Assembly: GCA_947623455.1 (NCBI GenBank)
Contig: OX392542.1
Location: forward strand, 11,663,625-11,727,624
DNA length: 64,000 nt
Direction: 5' to 3'
Origin: Mimachlamys varia
Taxonomy: Eukaryota > Mollusca > Bivalvia > Pectinida > Pectinidae
Shown: piece after piece, positions 13,101-28,100 of the stretch
Numbering within the stretch: position 1 is the first letter of the stretch
Layout: every line of letters begins with the position of its first letter
The notes under the pieces: generated by a model
What the model was told of the DNA's origin: nothing
Database searches by the model: none
What the model saw: the letters and a program-made list of their open reading frames with translations, nothing else
Position numbers and translations under genes: made by a program

Positions 13101-16100
13101 GTGTACATTTAGTCCTGATATATAGCTACATATAACACACACACAAGTACACGACTTACGTATTTGCTGTTGCAAACGCCAGCATTATCGGTTGGGATAG
13201 AGAGAGTATAAAGGTAAATGGATTCGTCCGCCGTAAAATTGCATAACTGATTGGCATCAACAGACCACACATGATCAATCCTGTTATAGTCGCTAAAATG
13301 AACATTCCCAATTTCCGGAAATCTCCTTCTATGTTCTCCACTGAACATATAGTTTTCGCAATTAGACTCGCCACTCCAATAGGGGTTACCCTGGAAACAA
13401 AGAACATCACAGCTGTAAACAGATACACCTATATCGTAGCTAGTTATGATATTTTGATAACTTGAAGATTTACTATATAATTCAAGACATACTTCAAAAA
13501 GTTAAACATGGCTCCAGGTCGAACTTACTGTTACAGTAACCATTCTGACGGACCGCATGTTCTCTCTACATTACTGTGTCAACTGTTTTTGATTTTCATT
13601 TTTCAGGTTTGTTTTCTTTAATTCAGTTAATTACCTTTTTCCACATGTTAACGGTAACAAAAATAACAGGCATACTAGATTCGAACATATATCTATGTAT
13701 GCAGACATCCTAAGAAAGAACCTTTTTTATAAGAGCATTTATTTAAGATTGCAGTGTTTTCTCAAAACATGAGGAGACATGTGACCTAACCGATGACGTA
13801 AGACATGGCGTAGGACTACATGTACACAAGTATGCGTAGTTACAGATATGACTTCTCAACCTTTTAAAAACAAACTATCGGTACATGTAAATCATTGGGC
13901 TCCTTTTTATCACGACAACCTCGTCTGAGAGAGTGATGCATGTTTAAAGTAATTCAATAAATAATCACTCGTTTAAACGTATCCTCAAGCATCTCAAATG
14001 CATATGTAATCGACGTCAGGAAAGCTTATCATCATTGTACATTGTACTTCACATTAACTTGACTGCCATCTTTTTTCCGCCCGTCGGCTAAGCAGCATCC
14101 CATTAAAAATTAAATTTTTTATCCGCAGACGTTTTTTTGGAATTGTATCGAATAAACTACTGTGTTTCAATTATTATATAGTTCAGTTGTAGCGCAAATA
14201 GATTCATACATTTTTACGACGAGTTTCTTTTCAAATGATTAGATAACGAAGTTGTAACAGAAGAAAAATGGTTACATTTCAATGTCTTCTTAGTATAAGT
14301 CACCGCGGAAACTTCGGAGTGCGTAGGTGCCCTACAAACTAGTCGTCTCAAACGACACGCTACGTGATTCAGCAGGCTTACTTTCCCGTCCCCCCTTCCC
14401 CCACTCCCCTCCAAATCTTCACCGGAAAGTAAAATTGGAAATGAATGTTACAAACTGTTATTATTGTGATAACGGTATATTTATATTCTTCACAGACCTT
14501 CACTCGATAATTATTGTTCCGCAAACTATCGGTATTACCTCATAAATATACTCAATTTCTATGACGTCGACAACAATACAAGTGGGTGGAAGTATACAAA
14601 TTATCCAGTTTGAGACACACATTTGTGACATCATCAGCAATAGACACGGGCGGAGTTAACAGCGGTCTATGCAAATTTCATGCTGTTACATTTATTGATC
14701 CGTCACATGTTTATTTGTTTTGAAGTGAAATTTGTGTCCGAAGATCCGAATAAGGGACTTTGGTGAACACAATAGTTATGCACCATTGAAGAAAAATACT
14801 ATGAAAATTCTATTTTGTTTAGTTTTTTTAGATCTTGAATCCGATGGAGCAGTCGGTATATTTTCATTTGCATGTATCTCATATTCCACTAGATTTATTA
14901 TCTCATTTACTAAACAAAATGAAAAAAAAAAAAATCCTTCACGAAATTCTTACCACATGATCCATCTAAGAACCTGCATAATAACTTCACTCGTGGCGAC
15001 AAAGAAAGCTTGGAACGGTTTGCTCACGTCACGAAGAACTCCAGATGCTATCCCGAACATAGTACAAATCACCATCAAACCTGTATAACAGCAAATTGAA
15101 CAAGTGTACAAATAGTTGTCGGTCGATACAATAAAATAAAAATGTGTTAAAGTGATTAAATATGATCATATCATATGATTACTCTAGATTAAAAATTACA
15201 CTGTGACTCATGCTGTACCTTTTAAATTTAGTAATAGATACAGAATTCCTAAAAAATAATCAAACTACATCATAAAGCTGTTTCATCCTCGTATGACTCG
15301 TCAGTGATGCTAGGAGCAACAGGTGGGAATCGAAATTTTCTAAACTAATGTTAAAGCTCGAGTGTGTATTCGACATGATTTATTGTTTTACTAGTTACAG
15401 GATTTTTACCTAAGATATTTGGACTTCTGACCGTGGAGATTTGTCGTATCCTGGTGTCGTTAAGTACAGGGACAGTTCCGTTTACTACCAACTCTTGTTG
15501 TACAGCTCTTTGTACTGTGTACGTTGTCTGGGTCTGAAATATTAACATGATTAAATATAATGTGTATCAACTATGCCCATATTGTTTTTTCTCCTGTGAG
15601 TCGCCAACATCTCACCCATCTCACAAAGCAAGTATGATATCGTGCGATTATAAACAATAAATATTCAGTAATTTAACGCATGAGATTTCTTCCATTACGC
15701 AAGTGTCTTGTCAGATAAGCTTCCCTTAAACATTTTTTTTTGTATCCTCAAACAGTACTATCGTGATTTCCTTTTGATGTCCTTTCCTATAATTTTCAAA
15801 TGCCATATTTTATCAATGCCCTGGCCCTAAAATGACAATATATACACAAAACAACACCAATAAATATTTACATGTGATGTAATGGAAGGGAGACAACATC
15901 AGCCGTCACACATGAGCTCCATTTATCCACGTTGTGTGAAGCATTCGATTGTATGATTTTATTTCAATCAATGGAGAATAAAAATGAGATATTGTAACTT
16001 CTATGTTATTGAAATTAAAATGGGGTTCTGAAAGATTACATGTAAATAAAAATGTTGACGCATCGTAATGAAGTTTAAAGGGCAATATAAACAAGCATTG

Positions 16101-19100
16101 TCAGTTTTTCTTTACATGTATCAGTGAAGTAAGATGCATAGTTAGATTAGTTTATGTACCAAATGTATTAATTTACAACTATACTGAAAATAAACTGGAA
16201 TCGTGTTTATTAGCCGATTACACATGTGAACGATCATGAAACAACAATTTTTGATACTTAATATAAATATATTTATATTTATTTCAATATCAAACGTTTA
16301 TATTTGCTAAAATAGAATAAGTTCAGCCCTCTCTACGCTTCAGAGCTCGCGTTTAAATATGATTGCGATACTTGCAGTTCGTATTAATAGTTATTTACAA
16401 CATATAAGCGTACTTCTTTCTTAATTCCGCTTATCGGTAAATACGATCATGCACTAAAATGCGAGTTCGTCAAAATAAGGCACTTTACAATCACAAGCTT
16501 AGACTTAAGGTTCAACAGGCCTCCTAAATGATGGAGTAGCCACCCTAAATGTCACTTCCCGGAAGGAGTCTTATTCCAAGACCTTTATTAAAATCGGAAT
16601 ATGTGCATGTAAGTAGAATATATTGGACTTGTTCATTGGCTAATGGAAATTATATGGTTAACTTAATATTCTATAAAAGCATTATAATGTATGCAAGTAG
16701 AATATATTGGACTTGTTCATTGGCTAATGAAAATTACACGGTTAACTTAATATTCTATAAAAGTATTAAGACCGACATTTTCAGAGAAATTGCTGATTGG
16801 ATTTGTAACATTCCAATCCGTATTTATATCTTAGGAATTTACCGTCTACAGATATGTAGATTTCACACTTGCTTTAGGTCGGGGATTGGTATGACGTAGA
16901 TACGTATTAGGAGAGAATTTTACAATGGTCATTGTCTAAAGGCAGCAACTCAAGTTAAGGATAAATCTTTTTTATTCAAAACTATTTCGAAATATGTTTC
17001 TAGTTGTACCATGATTTTTTGTACATTCTCCTAGCTACCATCAACTTCATCAACTTTTAATGTTGGTATGCTTATCCACAGCCAGTTGAGGAAAAATCAT
17101 GCCCGCTTGACCTAGGTATCTAAATGAAAATTATAATATGTCATTTTGCAGCATTCAGTTAGCTCGTTGAAGAGATTAACATATTATAAATCCGGTGATC
17201 TAATTTAATTAAGACATCATTCTTAATGCTTTTTATTGACTACGTTAATCTAGTTCTTTACCTTTTAACGGCGAATATATACAAGTCCAATATATCTAAC
17301 TGATGACGTAACACACGCACATGCTGCACCTTTTAAATTTAGTAATAGATACAGTTTGACGAAAAAATGAATCAAACTGCATCATACAGCTGATTCATCC
17401 TTCTGGGATTCGTTTAACTTATGTAGAAGCAGAAGGGTCAGGTGAAATCCCTTTAATTCATGAATTTAGAAGTAAAATTGAAATAGTTCTGTTTACTTTC
17501 AAATCGTGTTTTACGAAAATGTGTATATTTACATACACATGTAGATATAGTCTTACTCTTGATATGAACCTTTGAATTTAACTCACTAGGGGGTTGAAAT
17601 TAAGGATGACTATGGTATGTGTTAGGGGGCTTGTTGAACCTTAAGTACAATGTCACAGTTTATGTACTCGTTTTGTTTTTAGCCAATGCCATTGCGAAGA
17701 CTACCATGTAGCCAAAAACTGTTTTTATGACACACATACACACTGTTTAACATACCTGAAGGAATGTGGCCTCAATGATATTATCCGGAAAAAAATTCCT
17801 GAAACAGAAGCAAAAATGGATTTAGATAATCACAGAATTAATTCATACGTGAAATCTTTGATTCGTAGAAATAGCCTGTCATTAAAATTGACAGAAAGTG
17901 CTACATTGGAGGGAAACACTGCTCTAACGTTAAATACTATTGACCATATTTCTTCAATCAGCTTCATGAGTAACATAACCGCACTACGCCATATATGACT
18001 GTTACCCTTTAGTTAGATCCTGGAATGTTGTTTATAGAAACACTAAACAGCATATATTAGAATGTAGGTTGTTCTCCATCATCGATATCCAGGGGTTACG
18101 CTCACCTGCGGTCTCTACACCCCTTGAATGTGTCAGGGCAAAATTGTGAAAAATTGCAAAGAATCCGTGTGCGATATATTGATGATGAGGCAAGAAAACT
18201 GGTTCAATCCTTTGATACACACCAAAAGAATATCATGGTTACAAAATGGTAAACATTGACAGGCGTTGAAGTCGGTGGCGGCTCTTTTGTAATCTTCAAA
18301 AGACAGGCATCACCTCAGCGATTGGTAAGGATGTTTTATTTTGAATCTGAACGTGCCTTCAGTTTTGATATTTTCCATGGACGTAGATAGCGTAAGTGAT
18401 CGTAACCCTTTGGTATCCAGGAGTATTCCAGGGGTGTAGAGAACAAAGGTGGGGTAACCCCTAGATATTGAGGATAGTTGTTCTCCAAACGGACACATTT
18501 ATTAGGAAAGTTACCGTAAAAGATCTGCCAACACATCACCGGTGTCCGTAGGAGAGCTATTATTGGACTGGTGTTCCACTCTCGTGAGTTTATCCTTGAC
18601 TGCATAGCCTAAATGGAATAACTTGTTATGCAAAAATCTGTTTTAAAGATGATACATATAATACTTTGGTTTAATTCGACATTATCGAGTCAAATATAGA
18701 TTAGGTGTAGTGTTAAAAAAATTCTAAATGAGATAGAAAACTTTAAAAATATTTTGTGATTGACAATGATAACTCGGTTCTCATTTTTGAGGATTGGTGC
18801 TCACTTTGATGTGAACAAGATTTACACGGCGAGTGTCGTCGATGAAGCAGAATACGCTTACTCTTTCGGAACACCTGATCTTATTCTCTTGTACTTTTAC
18901 GAGGGTCTCCATATAAATCTTTCCTTTGTTCCTATTTTGCCTCTAATTTAATCGATTTTGAATTCGGATTACGGTTAGGTTGACGCTTTGGTATTCTCTG
19001 ATTAAAAACAAATGCTGCGAATGATATTTCAGATAATTCTTATGATAAAAGGAAATTTGTTTTGCTGCTGTGTTTCATTATGTTTTGACGAGATTTCGAA

Positions 19101-22100
19101 AATTGCAGTATGGCTGTCATAGAGATATCTTTATTTTATTTGAGACATCAACAAGAACTTTTTGCTTATTAGGCGTAATATTTCCATATTTGTTTAACTC
19201 GGGCAATATCAAAGGGCAATACAATGTAACATTCACAACGATATAGCATTCCAATGTTCATGACATTTGGAGGCAATTTTTGTTAATTGATAAAAACGTT
19301 TAATATGATTGGTAGGCGAGTCTATTAAAGAACCTTAGTCTGCGGTATTACAGTCTCCGAGATGTCTGACTGAGGAGTGCTGATTTACCCTTTCAATGGA
19401 AGACCTATAAAAACTCCTTTTCACTCTATACACCAACACAATGTTTAATGCAGGTTAACGTTACGGTGCGTTTTGAGTAGGCAATGATGAGTATCTCCTT
19501 AAAAGTCTTTTATCATTTCAGGATTAAACAGGCTTTGTGTAGCAGAATTTACATTGTGAATGTCATTGTTTTGTTATGACCTCGAAAATATTCATTGACG
19601 TTAAATTTACTGCTGGGTTTGAGTAATTCAAAAGTTTATAACTATTATTCCCATAATTTCTTACATCAGTAAAGGATTACAAACGCTTTATGTATCATAA
19701 ATTATGTAGTTATAGGTCATTGAACTCATTGAAAAACACTTCATTTAAGTAATAATATATGTTAAATATCATTCATTTCATGTGAAGACAGAACTGTACC
19801 TCTGTGGCGCCTACACACATTGCATAAATCCGCGAAGTGCTTTATTTATAGATATGCACACATTTGTTTTCACTTTATACCGTATAACCATCGCTTCACA
19901 AATCATAGATGCTTGAGTTTCTGTCAGTAAATAATATATAATATACATACTGTATACATACGAGAGGTCACGAAGCTACACGGTTTTTCATTCAAATAAA
20001 ATACATGCTGAATTATAAATCTTGAACGAAAATTGCATTTTTATAACTTGATGTATTTTATTTGAATGAAAAACATTATTTATTTTTTTCATCTCGTGCG
20101 TTATCGTGACCGCACATATGTGTACGGCCATGATCGACTACTTAAAAAAAGTTGCCGGTCACCTCTTCTTATAAAACCATCTATACATTGGAGAAATGAT
20201 CGTTAGAGGAAACGAAACTAGCATCTAGGTATAGATTAATGTCTAAATTGATCGGAAATGTCGATGGTTAGTTTGAGAATTGCACGACAGTCTAACAACA
20301 AGAAAGTTATTTGCATTGTTCACGAACAGTTGAGAAATAACGATGGTGTACTTCCATTATGTTCTACAATGGGCGGCTCCTTAAATATATAGGCTTATAT
20401 TTATTTTTGTATTTGCTGGCAGAAACTCAATCAACTGTGCTCAGATTAGGTCTACATATTTTATTTCGGTTTATACCATATAACCATCACAAAAAAGGTC
20501 ATTCCTTATAATTTCGTTTCAACACACGTATCACAAAGTTATAGTTCATAATCAATAGTTCTGTATTTGATTATGACAAAAGGAAATGGTTTGTACAATC
20601 TTCAACATTGTACAGTGATTGCATCGCCATGCAACTTCCACCAATCAAACGTTTTAATACAAAATACTGCGCCGAACGTAGCAGTATATGACGTCATTAC
20701 TTTTGCGTTGTTTGATACGATATTACTTTAAAATGTCTAGCATTTGGGGAAATATGTCAAATTAAATAAACAGCAAAATCATATCACTATAGTAAAGATT
20801 ATAAACGTCACACAAGAGTATTTATTTTTGTCTTCAAATTTACCCATGTGTCATCATTAAAAAATGTATGACAGAAATCAGTAGTGACAAACATTTAAGG
20901 CTATAACAAAACGAGCCATATGACCATACGGATTAAACAACTAAAAACATTGGGAACGAAGACCTGGTCATATAGCCAAACACTGGGGTTGAAGTTACAG
21001 ACGAGAGTGTACACAGGGGAAAAACCTGGTCCTTTAGCCTCACAGAGGACACATCCGAGGACACTGGGGACGGAGTTAAAGACGAGAGTGTACACAGGGG
21101 AAAAACTGGTCCTTTAGCCTCACAGAGGACACATCCGAGGACACTGGGGACGGAGTTACAGACGAGAGTGTACACAAGGGATTACAAACCTGATCCCTTA
21201 GCCATACAGAGGACGCATCCAAGAACACTGGGGACGGGGTTACAGACGAGAGTGTACACAGGAAATTACAAACCTGATTCCTTAGCCATACAGAGAACAC
21301 ATCCAAGAACACTGGGGACAAAGTTACAGACGAGAGTGTACACAGGGGAAAAACCTGGTCCTATAGCCATACAGAGGACACATCCGAGAACACTGGGGAC
21401 AAAGTTGCAGACGAGAGTGTACACAGGAGATTACAAACCTGGTCTTATAGCCATACAGAGGACACATCCAAGAACACTGGGGGCAGAGTTACAGACAAGA
21501 TTGTACACAAGGGATTACAAACCTGGTCCTATAGCCATACAGAGGACACACCCGAGAACACTGGGGACGAAGTAACAGACGAGAGTGTACACAAGAGATT
21601 AAAAACCTGGTCCTATAGCCATACAGAGGACACATCCGAGAACACTGGGGACAAAGTTACAGACGAGAGTGTACACAGGGGAAAAACCTGGTCCTATAGC
21701 CATACAGAGGACACATCCGAGAACACTGGGGACAAAGTTACAGACGAGAGTGTACACAGGAGATTACAAACCTTGTCCTATAGCCATACAGAGGACACAT
21801 CCAAGAACACTGTGGACGGAGTTACATACGAGAGTGTACACAAGGGATTACAAACCTTGTCCTATAGCCATAGAGAGGACACACCCGAGAACAAGGGGAC
21901 GGAGTTACAGACGAGAGTGTACACAGGAGATTACAAACCTTGTCCTATAGCCATACAGAGGACACACCCGAGAACACTGGGGACGAAGTTACAGACGAGA
22001 GTGTACACAAGGGATTACAAACCTGGTCCTATAGCCATACAGAGGACACATCCGAGAACACTGGGGACAAAGTTACAGACGAGAGTGTACACAAGGGATT

Positions 22101-25100
22101 ACAAACCTTGTCCTATAGCCATACAGAGGACACATCCGAGAACACTGGGGACAAAGTTACAGACGAGATTGTACACAAGGGATTACAAACCTTGTCCTAT
22201 AGCCATACAGAGGACACATCCGAGAACACTGGGGACGGAGATACAGACGAGAGTGTACACAAGGGATTACAAACCTGATCCTATAGCCATACAGAGGACA
22301 CATCCGAGAACACTGGGGACAAAGTTACAGACGAGAGTGTACACAAGAGATTACAAACCTGGTCCTATAGCCATACAGAGGACACATCCGAGAACACTGG
22401 GGACAAAGTTACAGACGAGAGTGTACACAAGGGATTACAAACCTGGTGCTATAGCCATACAGAGGACACATCCGAGAACACTGGGGACGAAGTTACAGAC
22501 GAGAGTGTACACAAGGGATTACAAACCTGGTCCTATAGCCATACAGAGGACACATCCGAGAACACTGGGGACAAAGTTACAGACGAGAGTGTACACAAGG
22601 CACACTGCACTGATGCGGCCGTTGGATTTTGGGTCCATGGAAGATGTGACTACAAAAGAGAATGATCCGAAATTTTGACAAAGTTAACAACACATCCCTA
22701 CACAAGTGAATGTCAATATTGTATATCGTACAATTAAATTAAATACTGAAACGAAACGAGTAAAGCTATGTTTTATAATTACATAGCAATGTTCGTAGTA
22801 ATTGCATATATGGTATATCTTATGAACAATCCAAGTCGAAATGTCGATACAAATAATATTTTCATGGTACTTTGGATTGTTGAATCAAAAATTGCCTATC
22901 AACGACTCTACGTTTCCCAGGATTTATTTTAAACAATTGGGTATCTCCAAGAAAAGAAACCGACCAAAGTAGGCAATGGTTGCAGGGGAAACATCATTTC
23001 GTAATCTGCCAAATTTAAGCAACATACTTTTGTTATCAGTCAAACATAGAAAAACGTAATACCAGAACCTTTAAACAAAGCATATACACGTTTAACGGTT
23101 TTAAAACCCATATATTTCCTTCTGCCAAAGAAAATGTGATTTAATTAAATAGTCCCTTTAAAGTTATCGCATACTGTTTAAATTTATAAGGAAAAATCAA
23201 AATATTGAAAAATAATAAAATTCAACTGGTCAACTGTAAACTATTATTTAGTAGCTGTAGATGTTACTATTTTAAAAAGAAACGGTCGAATGTCTGACAA
23301 ATAATCTGTCCAGTTTTGTATGGACAAATTACATGTACCAGTTATTTGACATATGACAAAAAGGTGGCAGTTATTTATAGTATTGTCGGTTTAGGAGACT
23401 AGGAGACGCCGAGTTAACTGCAGTGGAATGCAAACAAGTAGAAAAAGTGAAATATTAAATATGCTATCGTGATAAAATCACACCTGTCTGTATACTCTTC
23501 AGATGTACTATGTATCTGGTTTACAATGATGATTTCATTCGTTTTACATGTAATAATAATATTTGAAATGTAATATGACACAGGTGGTGCCTTTATATAA
23601 ACACCTGGTACACACCATTCATTATATACAGTTCTACAATTTCTAATTAAGATTTATGATAACTAAACATAGCACATGGGAAACCTGTTTATGTAAACAT
23701 CAATTATATGTAATGCAAATAAGTGCACATGAAACTACATACCTGAAATGATGGCCGTGATTATCAATGGGACAATCATCATCTTTAAAACGCGTAAGTA
23801 TAGTTCACCAATCATACCTACATAACGAGAAAATAAAACCAGACTTACTAAACAAGTGAAACTCACAAAACATACATAGTTCACCGATCATACCAACATA
23901 ACAGGTGCAGATGCGTGTATCTTGGGTATAATCATTACTTTGTTGCACTTCCCTGAGGTAATGCTACACTTCTCACGCATATTCCTTGTCCCAAATGACA
24001 TCCCCAAGGTCATTGTGATCTGTGATAGCTCGTTATGGTACAGGTGTTACGTTATCAGATATACATGTACATTGAATATATACTGTAAATGCATAGAGAT
24101 TATAGTCATAGAAATACAGCCAAACCGCGTTATTTAGACGTCGGCATGGATATGGGAAAAATATTCGAGTTAAACAAGTTGGCGTGCTTAGTATGAAGGT
24201 TGATCAGGACCGCCGAAATACGGTTTAAACGAGGTATTCGCGTCATACAAGTTCCAGATAACAAGACTCGAATGTATAACGTTTCCATCAAGATAAACAT
24301 GAAACTAAATACAAAATAACAAGCTAAACATGAAACTAAATACAAAATAACAAGCTATACATGAAACTATATACAAAATAACAAGCCAAACATGAAACTA
24401 TATACAAAATAACAAGCTAAACATGAAACTATATACAAAATAACAAGCTATACATGAAACTATATACAAAATAACAAGCTATACATGAAACTATATACAA
24501 AATAACAAGCCAAACATGAAACTATATACAAAATAACAAGCTAAACATGAAACTATATACAAAATAACAAGCTAAACATGAAACTATATACAAAATAACA
24601 AGCTTAACATGAAACTATATACAAAATAACAAGCTTAACATGAAACTATATACAAGATAACAAGCTAAACATGAAACTATATACAAAATAACAAGCTAAA
24701 CATGAAACTATATACAAAATAACAAGCTAAACATGAAACTATATACAAAATAACAAGCTAAACATGAAACTATATACAAAATAACAAGCTAAACATGAAA
24801 CTATATACAAAATAACAAGCTTAACATGAAACTATATACAAAATAACAAGCTATACATGAAACTATATACAAAATAACAAGTTAGACATGAAACTATATA
24901 CAAAATAACACGCTAAACATGAAACTATATACAAAATAACAAGCTATACATGAAACTATATACAAAATAACAAGCTAAACATGAAACTATATACAAAATA
25001 ACAAGCTATACATGAAACTATATACAAAATAACAAGCTAAACATGAAACTATATACAAGATAACAAGCTAAACATGAAACTATATACAAAATAACAAGCT

Positions 25101-28100
25101 AAACATGAAACTATATACAAGATAACAAGCTTAACATGAAACTATATACAAAATAACAAGCTAAACATGAAACTATATACAAAATAGCAAGCTATACATG
25201 AAACTATATACAAAATAACAAGCTAAACATGAAACTATATACAAAATAACAAGCTAAACATGAAACTATATACAAAATAACAAGCTAAACATGAAACTAT
25301 ATACAAAATAGCAAGCTATACATGAAACTATATACAAAATAACAAGCTAAACATGAAACTATATACAAGAAAACAAGCTAAACATGAAACTATATACAAA
25401 ATAACAAGCTAAACATGAAACTATATACAAAATAACAAGCTATACATGAAACTATATACAAAATAACAAGCTTAACATGAAACTATATACAAAATAACAA
25501 GCTATACATGAAACTATATACAAAATAGCAAGCTATACATGAAACTAAATACAAAATAACAAGCTATACATGAAACTATATACAAAATAACAAGCTAAAC
25601 ATGAAACTATATACAAAATAACAAGCTAAACATGAAACTATATACAAGATAACAAGCTAAACATGAAACTATATACAAAATAACAAGCTATATATGAAAC
25701 TATATACAAAATAGCAAGCTATACATGAAACTAAATACAAAATAACAAGCTATACATGAAACTATATACAAAATAACAAGCTAAACATGAAACTATATAC
25801 AAAATAACAAGCTTAACATGAAACTATATACAAAATAACAAGCTATACATGAAACTATATACAAAATAACAAGCTAACATGAAACTATATACAAGAAAAC
25901 AAGCTAAACATGAAACTATATACAAAATAACAAGCTAAACATGAAACTATATACAAGATAACAAGCTAAACATGAAACTATATACAAAATAACAAGCTAA
26001 ACATGAAACTATATACAAAATAACAAGCTAAACATGAAACTATATACAAAATAACAAGCTAAACATGAAACTATATACAAAATAACAAGCTTAACATGAA
26101 ACTATATACAAAATAACAAGCTAAACATGAAACTATATACAAAATAACAAGCTATACATGAAACTATATACAAAATAACAAGCTTAATATGAAACTATAT
26201 ACAAAATAACAAGCTATACATGAAACTATATACAAAATAACAAGCTATACATGAAACTATATACAAAATAACAAGCTAAACATGAAACTATATACAAAAT
26301 AACAAGCTATACATGAAACTATATACAAAATAACAAGCTTAACATGAAACTATATACAAGATAACAAGCTAAACCTGAAACTATATACAAAATAACAAGC
26401 TAAACATGAAACTATATACAAAATAACAAGCTAAACATGAAACTATATACAAGATAACAAGCTTAACATGAAACTATATACAAAATAACAAGCTATACAT
26501 GAAACTATATACAAAATAACAAGCTAAACATGAAACTATATACAAAATAACAAGCTAAACATGAAACTATATACAAAATAGCAAGCTTAACATGAAACTA
26601 TATACAAGATAACAAGCTTAACATGAAACTATATACAAAATAACAAGCTATACATGAAACTATATACAAAATAACAAGCTAAACATGAAACTATATACAA
26701 AATAACAAGCTAAACATGAAACTATATACAAGATAACAAGCTAAACATGAAACTATATACAAAATAACAAGCTATACATGAAACTATATACAAAATAACA
26801 AGCTAAACATGAAACTATATACAAAATAACAAGCTATACATGGAACTATATACAAAATAACAAGCTAAACATGAAACTATATACAAGATAACAAGCTAAA
26901 CATGAAACTATATACAAAATAACAAGCTAAACATGAAACTATATACAAAATAGCAAGCTATACATGAAACTATATACAAAATAACAAGCTAAACATGAAA
27001 CTATATACAAGATAACAAGCTAAACATGAAACTATATACAAAATAACAAGCTATACATGAAACTATATACAAAATAGCAAGCTATACATGAAACTAAATA
27101 CAAAATAACAAGCTATACATGGAACTATATACAAAATAACAAGCTAAACATGAAACTATATACAAAATAACAAGCTTAACATGAAACTATATACAAAATA
27201 ACAAGCTAAACATGAAACTATATACAAAATAACAAGCTAAACATGAAACTATATACAAGATAACAAGCTTAACATGAAACTATATACAAAATAACAAGCT
27301 AAACATGAAACTATATACAAGATAACCAGCTAAACATGAAACTATATACAAAATAACAAGCTAAACATGAAACTATATACAAAATAACAAGCTAAACATG
27401 AAACTATATACAAGATAACAAGCTAAACATGAAACTATATACAAAATAACAAGCTAAACATGAAACTATATACAAAATAACAAGCTAAACATGAAACTAT
27501 ATACAAGATAACAAGCTAAACATGAAACTATATACAAGAAAACAAGCTAAACATGAAACTATATACAAAATAACAAGCTAAACATGAAACTATATACAAG
27601 ATAACAAGCTTAACATGAAACTATATACAAAATAACAAGCTATACATGAAACTATATACAAAATAACAAGCTAAACATGAAACTATATACAAAATAACAA
27701 GCTAAACATGAAACTATATACAAAATAACAAGCTAAACATGAAACTATATACAAAATAACAAGCTAAACATGAAACTATATACAAGATAACAAGCTTAAC
27801 ATGAAACTATATACAAAATAACGAGCTTAACATGAAACTATATACAAAATAACAAGCTATACATGAAACTATATACAAAATAACAAGCTTAACATGAAAC
27901 TATATACAAAATAACAAGCTATACATGAAACTATATACAAAATAACAAGCTTTAGATGAAACTATATACAAAATAACAAGCTTAACATGAAACTATATAC
28001 AAAATAACAAGCTAAACATGAAACTATATACAAAATAACAAGCTATACATGAAACTATATACAAAATAACAAGCTAAACATGAAACTATATACAAAATAA

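Larger units (their letters stand above)
15534..17755 (-). other. Intron between SLC1-like exons 4 and 5
   Basis: 2.2 kb. It contains the 80-bp direct duplication at 16609-16770 and family-1 copy c (17290-17540). No exon was recognised elsewhere. Confidence 0.5.
17799..23742 (-). other. Interval that should contain the missing SLC1 exon (TM3-TM4)
   Basis: 5.9 kb between exon 4 and exon 2. SLC1 proteins need about 60-70 residues here (TM3 and the start of TM4). The exon phases require a 3n+1 exon (or set of exons) between exon 2 (phase 1 out) and exon 4 (phase 2 in). I checked likely donor and acceptor sites and open minus-strand stretches by eye and found no convincing match. The interval contains repeat families 2 and 3, a perfect inverted repeat and the 84-bp minisatellite. 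Confidence 0.6.

Noticed and set aside
13271..13465. Plus-strand frame over exon 7
   Set aside because: Antisense shadow of the SLC1 exon 7.
14732..15088. 118-codon plus-strand frame
   Set aside because: It overlaps exon 6 of the transporter on the opposite strand, and only the minus strand shows SLC1 conservation.
18760..18951. 63-codon frame in dispersed repeat family 2
   Set aside because: The frame is interrupted in the other three copies; it is repeat-derived.
21773..22678. 301-codon frame in the 84-bp array as a repeat-protein gene
   Set aside because: Periodic frame from an in-frame minisatellite, with other frames also open for over 100 codons, no signal peptide, no flanking exons and no recognised domain.
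22930..23100. Open minus-strand stretch as the missing TM3 exon
   Set aside because: Translated by eye in both open frames; neither shows the TM3 pattern or correct splice phases.
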